A stretch of DNA of 64,000 nt from Aquimarina agarivorans (GTDB lineage: Bacteria; Bacteroidota; Bacteroidia; Flavobacteriales; Flavobacteriaceae): the NCBI RefSeq assembly GCF_000218485.1, contig NZ_AFPB01000089.1, forward strand, positions 113,371-177,370, read 5' to 3'. This document shows, one piece after another, positions 37,052-45,321 of the stretch. The number at the start of each line of letters is the position of its first letter. Position 1 is the first letter of the stretch. The notes beneath the pieces were generated by a model. The model was not told where the DNA came from, did no database searches, and saw only the letters and a program-made list of their open reading frames with translations. A program made the translations under genes and the position numbers.

Positions 37052-37633
37052 TTATACAATTCTCATTTCGGTAATATCATCATCATTTTCTGCAACTTCA
37101 TTTTCAAAAAAACTAAAAACAGAGCCACCATAACGTTTGTCATAACTAAAATTAGGATGACTTTCTAATGAAGTATGTTTAGAGTGTTCAATAATTAGTA
37201 CGCCATCGGGTGCAATTAATGAATTATCAAAAGCTAAATCTACTATTTTTGAAAATTGTTCAGTACTAAAATCATAAGGAGGATCAGCAAAAATGATGTC
37301 ATAGGATTGACTCGATTTTTCTAAAAAAAGAAATACATCACTTTTTATAACTGAAATAGGTAAATCTAATTCTGCAGCAGTATTTTCTATAAATTTAGCA
37401 CAAGCATAGTGTTTGTCAACTGCGGTAATTTCTTCGGTACCCCGAGAGCCAAACTCGTAACTGATGTTTCCTGTTCCCGAAAACAAGTCGAGTACACTTA
37501 CTTGCGAAAAATAATAGAGGTTATTAATTATATTAAACAAGGCTTCCTTAGCCATATCGGTAGTAGGGCGTACGGGAAGCTTTTTTGGAGCTGTCAAACG
37601 CTTGCTTTTATGTTTTCCTGAAATGATTCGCAT
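37052..37633 (-). CDS. rsmD: 16S rRNA (guanine966-N2)-methyltransferase RsmD
   Basis: The 193-residue protein has the RsmD N-terminus MRIISGKHKSKRLTAP, then RPTTDMAKEALFNII, SAM motif I VLDLFSGTGNISYEFGSRG and catalytic motif IV ADPPYDF. It methylates G966 in 16S rRNA during 30S assembly. It lies 1 nt after the DUF3822 gene and is likely co-transcribed with it. Confidence 0.93.
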   Translation of the reverse strand: MRIISGKHKSKRLTAPKKLPVRPTTDMAKEALFNIINNLYYFSQVSVLDLFSGTGNISYEFGSRGTEEITAVDKHYACAKFIENTAAELDLPISVIKSDVFLFLEKSSQSYDIIFADPPYDFSTEQFSKIVDLAFDNSLIAPDGVLIIEHSKHTSLESHPNFSYDKRYGGSVFSFFENEVAENDDDITEMRIV

Positions 37634-37634
37634 G

Positions 37635-38423
37635 TTACTTGTTAACTAATTGATGGAGCACATTTATAGTCTCTTTTTCTGTTTTTGGTTGTGCAATATG
37701 TCTAATGTAAGTAAATAATAGCTCAAAAAGATCATTATCTATGGTATTAATTAACTCAACTTCAACTTGATTGGAGGACAGGTTAAGTTGTTCCAAACAA
37801 AACAGTACGTAATACATAACATCTTCATTTGCAGTATAAGTGAATGAGTTGAACAATAGTAAATCGGTACCTTTTGTGCAAATAATGTCAAATTGTTGTG
37901 TTGTTACATAAATGTGAACTTTTTCAGAAATACTATATTTTTCCTTGTCAAGCACATGGTTGATTAGTATGCCACTAGAGTGGTAAAAGTCAAATTCACC
38001 TAATTTTTCCAGCAAAAAATTATTGACATTGATATAAGGTATAAACACATTTATAATACCTGTAGTCAATTCATCATAAGTTATATAATCTGTAGTTAAT
38101 GTTTTAACAGAATAATTCAAATAGGTTTTTAATTCATTTTCTTTAAATAAAGCTTTAGGTACTAAAGCAAATAACTCATTGTAATAAATTACGTGGATTG
38201 CACTAAAATTAGCTTGTAATTCAGGTTTTGTAGTAAAGGCTTCTGAAACTTGATCTAACAATTGCTGCTCAGTAAACGAAAAATCACCGCTACTTTTAGT
38301 AAAAGTTGAAACAACCTCACTAGTATTTGATGTGATTAAAAAAGAAAATCCATTCAAACTTAATTGAATGGATAAACTATATGATGATGTATTGTTCAAG
38401 TTTGAAACAGTACTATTTGTCAT
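37635..38423 (-). CDS. DUF3822 family protein
   Basis: The 262-residue protein matches my memory of DUF3822, a Bacteroidota family found directly upstream of rsmD, with an actin-like/pilus-assembly-like strand pattern (SYSLSIQLSLNGFSFLIT, VYVTTQQFDIICTKGTDLLLFNSF). Its function is unknown. It overlaps the upstream gene by 11 bp and rsmD follows after 1 nt, so the three genes form an operon. Confidence 0.8.
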   Translation of the reverse strand: MTNSTVSNLNNTSSYSLSIQLSLNGFSFLITSNTSEVVSTFTKSSGDFSFTEQQLLDQVSEAFTTKPELQANFSAIHVIYYNELFALVPKALFKENELKTYLNYSVKTLTTDYITYDELTTGIINVFIPYINVNNFLLEKLGEFDFYHSSGILINHVLDKEKYSISEKVHIYVTTQQFDIICTKGTDLLLFNSFTYTANEDVMYYVLFCLEQLNLSSNQVEVELINTIDNDLFELLFTYIRHIAQPKTEKETINVLHQLVNK

Positions 38424-39054
38424 AAACTATAGGCCAGTTACCATTTGTATTAATTTCTTCAAGTGAGCCAACAAATATTTCAGGTCCATTGATCTCATCT
38501 AAAGATTCTACTTCATCTTCCTCAGCTAAATATTGTTCTGGCTGATCGTATAATAAACTTCTTTTAGGTATTGAGGCGATAAAAACAGGATATAGGATTT
38601 CATTTTTTTCCACAACACTTGTTTTCATTTCAATGTTTACCACTTTATCTTCGCTCAACTTAATTTCTGATAATTTTTGGTAAGCATCACTATTTTTAAA
38701 TAGAGAATCCTTAACAGATTCATATCCTAATATATCAACCACCACAGTATCTACCGATCGATCAATACGGAAAGCTTTGTCGTAGCGCGTAAAACTTGAA
38801 TCTCTTCGTTGAGTAATTGTAAATTTAGCCGTATCAATAAATTTGGCTAAAGCATTAAAATCGCGAGCATATTTACCAGTAACAACTTTATGTGCTTGTT
38901 GGGATCGTCTAATATCTTTCAATTGTTGTACAGCAAGAGCAAAACGTTGCTCTTTTACTTGTTGAAATCGTACCGAGCTATATACAGAATCATAAACTTT
39001 GTATCCCAAAAAGGCAATTACAACCCATAAGACTAATTGTACCAGTAATTTCAT
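38413..39054 (-). CDS. Hypothetical membrane-anchored protein in the rsmD operon
   Basis: The 213-residue protein has one N-terminal transmembrane segment (LLVQLVLWVVIAFLGYKVYD) and a helical periplasmic-side region with QQLKDIRRSQQAHKVVTGKYARDFNALAKFID, which resembles the pseudopilin-like or ComEC-neighbour conserved unknowns in flavobacteria. No catalytic motif is visible. It is the first gene of the operon with DUF3822 and rsmD, and divergent from the helicase gene. Confidence 0.7.
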   Translation of the reverse strand: MKLLVQLVLWVVIAFLGYKVYDSVYSSVRFQQVKEQRFALAVQQLKDIRRSQQAHKVVTGKYARDFNALAKFIDTAKFTITQRRDSSFTRYDKAFRIDRSVDTVVVDILGYESVKDSLFKNSDAYQKLSEIKLSEDKVVNIEMKTSVVEKNEILYPVFIASIPKRSLLYDQPEQYLAEEDEVESLDEINGPEIFVGSLEEINTNGNWPIVYDK

Positions 39055-39137
39055 GTTAATTCAGTAGTTATTTATGTTATAAAGCAAATCTACAATTTTT
39101 TTTGAATCACAAAAGTCCTGAGGAATTTTTTCTTGAT

Positions 39138-39145
39138 TATCTTTG
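39138..39145 (+). promoter_or_regulatory. Candidate -7 element for the helicase gene
   Basis: TATCTTTG matches TAnnTTTG. It implies a transcript start near 39152, about 25 nt before the TTG start codon at 39177, which supports that non-ATG start. The -33 box is unclear. Confidence 0.45.
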
Positions 39146-39176
39146 AAAATTCTTTGTTTCTACTAATTCGGCACAT

Positions 39177-40607
39177 TTGACGGCAGCATCATTTTACAAA
39201 CTATTAATAAGTAAATTTCCGCATAAAACTACATCATCGCAGGATGAGTGTTTGTTATTACTTTCTGATTTTTTATTTAGTAAAGAGGCTACATCACTAT
39301 TTATTTTAAAAGGATATGCAGGTACAGGAAAAACTACTTTAATAGGTACGCTAGTCACCCAATTATGGCAAGCAAAAATGAAATACATGCTGTTAGCGCC
39401 AACAGGTAGAGCGGCAAAAGTAATTTCAAATTATTCAGGCAAACAAGCACAAACCATTCATCGACACATCTATTACCCCAAAAAAACTAATAATGCGGGG
39501 GTTAGTTTTACGCTTAAAAAAAATAAATTTACAAATACACTTTTTGTAGTGGATGAATCATCAATGATACCTGATTTACCTACGGAAAGTAAAATGTTTG
39601 AAAATGGTTCACTGTTAAATGACCTGCTTCAATATGTATATTCAGGCACAAACTGTAAAGTTTTATTTATTGGAGATACTGCTCAATTACCGCCAGTCAA
39701 ATCCGAATTGAGTCCCGCTTTAAACGAACAAACCTTAGCACTTGATTTTGATAAAAAAGTAACCACTATTGAGCTTAATGAAGTGGTACGTCAATCCTTA
39801 GATAGCGGTGTATTAAAAAATGCAACGGCACTCCGTGAACATCTTCAGGATACTTTTTTTGAAGAATTTAAGTTTGATATTGAAGGGTTTAAGGATATAA
39901 AGCGATTGGTTGAAGGCAATGAAATTATTGAACATTTACAAGATTCATATGGAAAATACGGACATGAAGGTACTGTAATTATAGTGCGATCAAACAAACG
40001 CGCTAATTTGTACAATCAGCAAATAAGGCAACGTATTTTATTTAAAGAAAATGAACTTTCAGCTGGTGATTTTTTAATGGTGGTTAAAAATAATTATTTC
40101 TGGTTGGAACCTAATTCAGAGGCTGGTTTTATTGCAAATGGCGACATTATTGAAATCCTGGAAATTTTTGCAATCAAAGAATTATATACATTTCGCTTTG
40201 CAGAAGTTAAAATTAGAATGATTGATTATCCGAACATGCAGCCATTTGAAACAGTTTTAATTTTAGATACTTTGACATCGGAAAGTGCCTCAATGAATTA
40301 TGAGGATAGTAACAAATTATATCAAGAAGTACTTAAAGACTACAGTGATCTAAATTCTAAATACAAAAGGTTTCTGGGAGTTAAAAACAACTCATTTTTT
40401 AATGCCTTGCAAGTAAAATTTTCATACGCCATTACCTGTCATAAATCTCAAGGAGGGCAGTGGCCTCATGTTTTTGTTGAGCAACCTTATTTGCCAGATG
40501 GAATTACTAAAGATTATATGAGGTGGTTGTATACTGCAATTACGCGCGCTCAAGAGCAATTACATTTAATAGGATTTAAGAACAAAGATTTTACTGTTAA
40601 TGATTGA
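39177..40607 (+). CDS. RecD-like superfamily 1 ATP-dependent helicase
   Basis: The 476-residue protein has Walker A KGYAGTGKTT (residues ~43-52), motif II VDESSM, motif III-like GDTAQLPPV, and a C-terminal UvrD_C_2 domain with YAITCHKSQGGQWPHVFVE and WLYTAITRAQEQLHLIGF. This is the compact RecD2/Dda-like helicase widespread in Bacteroidota. It likely unwinds DNA in repair or replication. The start is TTG (MTAASFYKLL); no in-frame ATG precedes it, and the -7 element upstream supports it. Confidence 0.88.
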   Translation: MTAASFYKLLISKFPHKTTSSQDECLLLLSDFLFSKEATSLFILKGYAGTGKTTLIGTLVTQLWQAKMKYMLLAPTGRAAKVISNYSGKQAQTIHRHIYYPKKTNNAGVSFTLKKNKFTNTLFVVDESSMIPDLPTESKMFENGSLLNDLLQYVYSGTNCKVLFIGDTAQLPPVKSELSPALNEQTLALDFDKKVTTIELNEVVRQSLDSGVLKNATALREHLQDTFFEEFKFDIEGFKDIKRLVEGNEIIEHLQDSYGKYGHEGTVIIVRSNKRANLYNQQIRQRILFKENELSAGDFLMVVKNNYFWLEPNSEAGFIANGDIIEILEIFAIKELYTFRFAEVKIRMIDYPNMQPFETVLILDTLTSESASMNYEDSNKLYQEVLKDYSDLNSKYKRFLGVKNNSFFNALQVKFSYAITCHKSQGGQWPHVFVEQPYLPDGITKDYMRWLYTAITRAQEQLHLIGFKNKDFTVND

Positions 40608-40698
40608 TTATAAGAATTTTTTAAAATAGTTATAATTAGTCATTCATTAAATTATTATCGTTAAAAAGCACTTAATAATCGCTTAAAAGCATTTTTTG

Positions 40699-40729
40699 TT
40701 GTTAGTGTAATTTATTTTACTTACATTTG
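40699..40729 (+). promoter_or_regulatory. Orphan Bacteroidota promoter driving a putative small RNA
   Basis: TTG (40699-40701), 20-nt spacer, TACATTTG (40722-40729): both elements and spacing fit the Bacteroidota consensus. No ORF follows before the terminator at 40783. Confidence 0.65.
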
Positions 40730-40735
40730 TAATGA

Positions 40736-40818
40736 AATTAGTCATAAGCAGGTAAATTTCCCCAAGGTTTATTTGTGACGAGCCACTAAACATATAAAAC
40801 ATGCTTAGTGGTTTTTTT
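40736..40818 (+). ncRNA. Putative small RNA of about 83 nt
   Basis: The stretch lies between a consensus promoter and a strong intrinsic terminator and contains no plausible ORF. The body (about 47 nt) holds a C-rich/G-rich part (TTTCCCCAAGG). The next gene starts 260 nt after the terminator, so it is not a simple leader. I cannot assign it to a known RNA family; small conserved flavobacterial RNAs are possible relatives. Confidence 0.45.
40783..40818 (+). terminator. Intrinsic terminator of the putative small RNA
   Basis: CCACTAAACAT (40783-40793) pairs with ATGCTTAGTGG (40801-40811) with one mismatch and a 7-nt loop, followed by seven T. Confidence 0.85.
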
Positions 40819-41078
40819 ATTCATAATATACCAATCTAAAAAAAACAATTTTTAGGGTATTTTTATAAAATTTTAAGTGAATAGAATTTTGAAGTAAAGG
40901 TTGGAATAAATTTTTAATAACTGAACTACGCCCAAGGAAATGATATTACTTACAATATTTGTAGGGATTTAGCTTATTTACTAGACTAGTAGTTCTCGTA
41001 TTTAGCCATAAATCCGATTTTTCAATTGTTCAAAACTACAGCTATAAAATCTTAATTTTTTTAGATTAAATTTGCTAA

Positions 41079-41627
41079 ATGATAACAATACTTTCACGTT
41101 TTATTTTGTTCCAAGTTTTAGACTGGAAAATTGTTGGAAATTTTCCTAAAGACTTAAAAAAATATGTTGTCATAGGAGCACCGCATACCAGCAATATGGA
41201 TTTTATCATAGGATTACTCGTTAAAACTATATGTAAAACCAAAATTAATTTTGTAGGAAAAAAGTCATTATTTCGATTTCCCTTCGGTATTTTTTTTAGA
41301 AGTGTAGGTGGCGTTCCTGTGAATAGAAAAAAAAATGAAAAGCTAGTTGACAGTATAGTAAATGTTTACAATGAAAGAACATCATTCATTTTGGCAATAT
41401 CTCCTGAAGGCACACGTGACAAGGTTGAGGATTGGAAAACAGGGTTTTATTATATTGCAAAACAGGCTAAAGTACCCGTAGTAGCACTTACATTTGATTT
41501 CGGAAAACGACAAACGGAGATTTTTGAACCGTTTTACACTACAGATAATAAAGATGCAGATTTTAAATTCTTAAAATCAAGATACATAGGAATTAAAGGT
41601 AAAGTAGTAGAAAATAGCTATGGTTAA
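41079..41627 (+). CDS. 1-acyl-sn-glycerol-3-phosphate acyltransferase family protein (PlsC-like)
   Basis: The 182-residue protein has the acyltransferase motif HTSNMDF (HxxxxD, about residues 36-41), FRSVGGVPVNR, and SPEGTRDKVEDWKTGFYYIA (EGTR substrate-binding motif). It is a short PlsC-like protein with a single amphipathic N-terminal helix, acting on phospholipid or lipid A-type acceptors at the inner membrane. The acceptor is unknown. TAAATTTG (41067-41074) ends only 4 nt before the ATG, which would give a nearly leaderless mRNA if used. Confidence 0.82.
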   Translation: MITILSRFILFQVLDWKIVGNFPKDLKKYVVIGAPHTSNMDFIIGLLVKTICKTKINFVGKKSLFRFPFGIFFRSVGGVPVNRKKNEKLVDSIVNVYNERTSFILAISPEGTRDKVEDWKTGFYYIAKQAKVPVVALTFDFGKRQTEIFEPFYTTDNKDADFKFLKSRYIGIKGKVVENSYG

Positions 41628-41693
41628 AGCCGTGTTAAAGTAACAAATGCTAAATGGTTTTTTGTAATTTGTATTAAAATAAATTTTATAAAA

Positions 41694-42191
41694 ATGGCAC
41701 AATTAACTTTACAAGGAAATTCAATTAACAGTTTAGGTTCATTACCTGAAGTTGGTGCTCAAGCACCGGATTTTAAATTAATTGCAAGTGATTTATCGGA
41801 AAAAACATTGGCAGATTATAAAGGCAGTCGCGTTGTTCTTAATATTTTTCCGTCGATAGATACTGGCACTTGTGCAACCTCTGTTCGTACTTTTAACAAA
41901 TCAGCTTCAGCACTTGAAAATACAAAAGTACTTTGTATATCAAGAGATTTACCATTTGCAATGTCCCGATTTTGTGGTGCCGAAGGATTAGAAAATGTAG
42001 AAACACTATCTGATTTTAGAGAAGGTCAATTAGGTAAAGATTATCAATTAGAAATTATTGAAGGGCCATTACAAAAACTACATTCAAGAGCAGTCGTTGT
42101 TTTGGATGAAAATGCTAAAGTACTGCATACAGAACAAGTAACGGAAATTGCAGATGAACCTAATTATGAAGCGGCTTTAGCCGTGTTATAA
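41694..42191 (+). CDS. tpx: Thiol peroxidase Tpx (atypical 2-Cys peroxiredoxin)
   Basis: The 165-residue protein has the peroxidatic site FPSIDTGTCATSVRTFN (active Cys in TGTCA), the resolving Cys in SRFCGAEG, and the Tpx C-terminus VTEIADEPNYEAALAVL. Length and motifs match Tpx precisely. It reduces peroxides with thioredoxin in the cytoplasm. Monocistronic. Confidence 0.95.
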   Translation: MAQLTLQGNSINSLGSLPEVGAQAPDFKLIASDLSEKTLADYKGSRVVLNIFPSIDTGTCATSVRTFNKSASALENTKVLCISRDLPFAMSRFCGAEGLENVETLSDFREGQLGKDYQLEIIEGPLQKLHSRAVVVLDENAKVLHTEQVTEIADEPNYEAALAVL

Positions 42192-42221
42192 TTACTGTTA
42201 TTTCTCTTTATTTCTTACAAT

Positions 42222-42258
42222 AAAACAACGCTGTCGCTTTGCCTCGGGGTTGTTTTTT
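42222..42258 (+). terminator. Terminator after tpx
   Basis: AAAACAAC (42222-42229) pairs with GTTGTTTT (42249-42256), with a long GC-richer loop and T run. It starts 30 nt after the tpx stop. Confidence 0.65.
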
Positions 42259-42660
42259 TGCATTATAGATTCTCATTTAAATGCATCATTTACTGCTGGT
42301 GATAGTATTGTTTCATAATTTCATTCCATTGAATACTATATCTACTTGGCTCAATGAAATTTAGGTATTACAGATTTAACACATATAAATAATTAAATTA
42401 CGGCAGGCAATGCCTTAGATTTAGTGTTGTTTTTTACTTAGCTATTTAAGTGGTGATAAATCATTTTTAGGTGGTGATTTGAAGGTAGCAACTGTATAAT
42501 ATGTTGAAATTACGCATATTAGAGAAATCTATTGCTAATGGTATTGCTTTTATAGACTGAAAAGATTGTGCTCCGTGGATTTTGTAAATGCTTATTTTGC
42601 ATGTCTTAAAAGGATTCCTATTATAGCGAACAAAATTGATTTTTATTAAAATAAGTAAGC
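42259..42660. other. Intergenic stretch without recognised features
   Basis: About 400 AT-rich nt between tpx and the chalcone-isomerase-like pseudogene; no ORF or hairpin of note. Confidence 0.5.
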
Positions 42661-43301
42661 ATGAAGTATCTAGTATTATTTTTTTTCATCTCTTTAATAT
42701 CGACAACTTTTTATGCGCAGTCAAAAATTAGAAAAGTGAAGCAAGAAGACATAAAACGACTCAATTTAGAGTCCAAAATTGTTGGTAAAACAGCTTTTCC
42801 AGCATTATATCGTTTTAAAAAACAACAATTGATTTTGAATGGAGCAGGGTTAAGAGAACTACTTTGGGTAGACGTGTATGCGTGCGGATTGTATTTAAGA
42901 GATCCAGAAATTAATGCGCTAACCATTGTAAATAAAGACGAATTGATGATTATGCGTATGGATATTTTATCCAAAGCAGTATCCAAAAAAAACTAATAAG
43001 TGCTTTTAAAAAAGGGATTGATAATGAAAACAGTGAAGTTGTATTAAAGCAACTTGCGCAAGAAATTAGTACTTTTTTATCCTATTTAAATAATTTAGAT
43101 TTAAAAGTGGGCGATAAAGTTGATGTAGTTTAGGAACCTAAAATTGGGTTATCGCTATATTACAATTATAAAAAGATAGGGACTACTGGAAGCTTAAATT
43201 TTAAAAAAGCCATTTTAAATATTTGGTTATCAAACAAGCCAGTAGATAAAAGCTTGAAACCAGAACTTTTGGATGGTGCAACGGAATTTTTGAAAAATTA
43301 A
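42661..43301 (+). pseudogene. Chalcone isomerase-like exported protein, frameshifted and with a nonsense codon
   Basis: The first frame starts with a signal peptide (MKYLVLFFFISLISTTFYAQ) and reads TAFPALYRFKKQQLILNGAG and YACGLYLRD, typical of bacterial chalcone isomerase-like proteins. It ends early at 42996. At an A8 tract (42985-42992) the match moves to another frame: LISAFKKGIDNEN ... LKVGDKVDVV, a TAG stop (43131-43133), then EPKIGLSLYYNYKKIGTTGS ... IWLSNKPVDKSLK to the stop at 43301. The sum has the length of the full family (~210 residues). It borders the IS-rich stretch. Confidence 0.85.
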
Positions 43302-43419
43302 ATTTGAAAAAAGCTACTAGCCTACTACACCAGGGCAAAAGCATTTAACTTTTAAAAAGACTAGAATCATCTTAACTCATATTAACTTTAAGGTATTTTC
43401 TTACCATAAAAGAGAAAAA

Positions 43420-43602
43420 ATGTCAAACCTTTTAGATTCGAAATCTAAGATAAATCTTTTTCAACTATATTTTTCAAACTTGCCTGATCCTCGCCGTACC
43501 GAAAAAGGACGTCTAAGACATTGCATGTCAGATATTCTGTTGCTTACTTTTAGTGCGTGCTTTGTGCCTACCAAAGTGGGATTGCAGCTTATTGTTTGGT
43601 GA
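43420..43602 (+). pseudogene. ISAs1-family transposase, N-terminal fragment
   Basis: MSNLLDSKSKINLFQLYFSN and LPDPRRTEKGRLRHCMSDIL match the start of ISAs1-type DDE transposases (the H-repeat associated N-terminal part). After LLLTFSAC the similarity stops, and only about 50 residues of a normal ~370 remain. Confidence 0.75.
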
Positions 43603-43750
43603 GCATGTGCTAGATTGATTATAAAACACGGTTCTTTTACAAAAGGATTATCCTCAAAAAATACCCTGAGGAGGTTTTATGTCAGCTAAACCTAAGATTT
43701 TTTAAAGTTGTTTTAGTCAATGAATTAATTTTTTTAAAATTTAAACGTAC

Positions 43751-43766
43751 GGATTACCTAATAAAT
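43751..43766 (+). repeat. IS-end-like sequence, copy 1
   Basis: GGATTACCTAATAAAT; differs by one base from the copy at 43801. Confidence 0.55.
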
Positions 43767-43800
43767 TTCAAAAATGACTATACAACGCTATTATTATATT

Positions 43801-43816
43801 GGACTACCTAATAAAT
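43801..43816 (+). repeat. IS-end-like sequence, copy 2
   Basis: GGACTACCTAATAAAT, preceded by T to give TGGACTACC. It lies 15 nt outside the end of the IS3 transposase fragment, as an IS3-family terminal inverted repeat would. Confidence 0.6.
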
Positions 43817-43830
43817 GTGGTACAATTTTA

Positions 43831-44097
43831 CTAAGCCACATTTCTATATTTATTTTGAGTTAATTTTAATTCCATTTCTAAAGGAGTCAAATAATCTAAA
43901 GCTGATTGTATTCTTTTAGTATTGTACCAATTTACATATTGATCAATAGACCTGTAAAGCTGCTCACTATTTGAAAAAAGGTACCTATTTAAGCATTCAT
44001 ACTTAATTGTTTTAAAAAAGCTTTCAGCTACAGCGTTATCCCAACAATTTCCCTTTCTACTCATACTTTGAGTAATTTTGAGATTTGAATTTAGCAA
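43831..44097 (-). pseudogene. IS3-family transposase (OrfB), C-terminal fragment
   Basis: The 88 residues carry the end of an integrase core: SMSRKGNCWDNAVAESFFKT (catalytic Glu in AESFF), YVNWYNTKRIQSALDYLTP. This is the standard IS3/IS150 OrfB ending. The first two catalytic Asp residues and OrfA are missing; the fragment joins directly to the IS1595 remnant. Confidence 0.88.
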
Positions 44098-44585
44098 GGA
44101 AACTATTTTATTTGAAGTGTATTGAACACTATAGGCTTAGCAAAATTGTACCAACAAATGTAGTTACTCCAGTTCTGGAAGATATTGATACAGGAAAGCA
44201 AGAAAGGCAGTGTAGGTATTTTAAAGCTAAAGTATTGACAAGCCATAAAGCAGATCAAACGGATGATACTTTATAATCAGCAATAGATAATGACCAGACT
44301 ATTGTCTTCACGGATCAAAGTACTTCATATGTAAATATCGCTGATTATGTAGAAGTACATATGAGTGAAAAATCGAATGAACAGACTACCAAAGAAACTT
44401 TGAAGTGGGTGCATATAGCTATCAGTAATGCAAAGAGGAACTTTGTAGGGACTTATCATAAAATTAAAGCCAAATATCTTCAACTCTACCTTAATGAATT
44501 CGTATACAAACCCAATAGAAGGTATTTTGGAGAGAAAATCTTTGACAGGCTAGTAATAGCTAGCATTACAGCAAATGGACACTAA
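44085..44585 (+). pseudogene. IS1595-family transposase remnant with internal stop
   Basis: One frame with a TAA at 44274-44276 reads KAKVLTSHKADQTDDTL before the stop and TIVFTDQSTSYVNIADYVEV, then NFVGTYHKIKAKYLQLYLNE after it. The last part matches the C-terminus of ISXO2-like/IS1595 transposases (GTYHK, QLYLNEF). The N-terminal half is gone, and the sequence begins at the junction with the IS3 fragment. Confidence 0.8.
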
Positions 44586-44684
44586 GCGGATATACATAAT
44601 TTTATTTCAGAAATATTAATAAAACAATTAATTCAATCAAAATTTAATGAGTGAAAGAACAGAATTTCTAGGTGAAAGAAAAAA

Positions 44685-44713
44685 AGGGAACAAATTAATT
44701 AAAATTGTTCCCT
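44685..44713 (-). terminator. Terminator of the hcp gene
   Basis: AGGGAACAA and TTGTTCCCT form a perfect 9-bp stem with an 11-nt loop; a run of T follows on the minus strand. It is about 30 nt after the tssD stop. Confidence 0.85.
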
Positions 44714-44742
44714 TTAAAATTATTTTCAATGTTATAATCAAA

Positions 44743-45129
44743 TTACACCCATTCGTTAACATGCTCTCCGTTACCTACTGCGATTTCGCGTGCTGAAATA
44801 GTGATTTTTTCAGTCATTGGGTTTTTACCGGTAGCATCAAAATTTTCAGTATATTTTACAGCGTAAGCATCGGTAAACTTTAATTCTTTAGAAGTTGCTT
44901 CCGTATCTCTTTTTAAGAATACAATAGAACCACTTCTCATTTCGAAATTGTTGAACATCCAGTCAGATAAACTAGTATCTGATGTAGATTCAACCTCAAT
45001 AGTAATCATTCCACCACGTGTTACAGAAGATGGACGACCTGTAGCATCAGTTTCCTGACTTAAACCATAGTGACAGTTTAATACGTTAAACTCGTTTCCT
45101 GCTACTTTTAATTTTGCTTTAAAAGACAT
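44743..45129 (-). CDS. tssD: Type VI secretion system tube protein TssD (Hcp), Bacteroidota type
   Basis: The 128-residue protein has the Bacteroidota Hcp pattern: MSFKAKLKVAGNEFNVLNCH, then GRPSSVTRGGMITIEVEST, WMFNNFEMRSGSIVF and FTDAYAVKYTENFDATG. Hcp hexamers stack into the inner tube that is fired through the T6SS. It has its own strong terminator and a 192-nt upstream region with a CGTGAA-TTA-TTCACG hairpin (45161-45175), so it is a separate unit from tssN, as expected for a protein needed in large amounts. Confidence 0.92.
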   Translation of the reverse strand: MSFKAKLKVAGNEFNVLNCHYGLSQETDATGRPSSVTRGGMITIEVESTSDTSLSDWMFNNFEMRSGSIVFLKRDTEATSKELKFTDAYAVKYTENFDATGKNPMTEKITISAREIAVGNGEHVNEWV

Positions 45130-45321
45130 AATAAAAAAATTTAAAAATTATAATAATAAACGTGAATTATTCACGCTGTAAATATATAATTATTAGCCTT
45201 ATAACCAAATAAATTTTCTGATCATCAAGCAGTTCTCAAAATTTTAATGTAGATTTTTTCTTGTAAAAACGAGTAAAACTAACCGCTGAGCCAAAAATGT
45301 TAAAATTTAAAAAATAATTTT

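Noticed and set aside
35690..43133. In-frame TAG codons in two genes could mean UAG recoding
   Set aside because: TAG is used as an ordinary stop by other intact genes here (e.g. the first CDS), and both affected genes also carry frameshifts, so decay is simpler.
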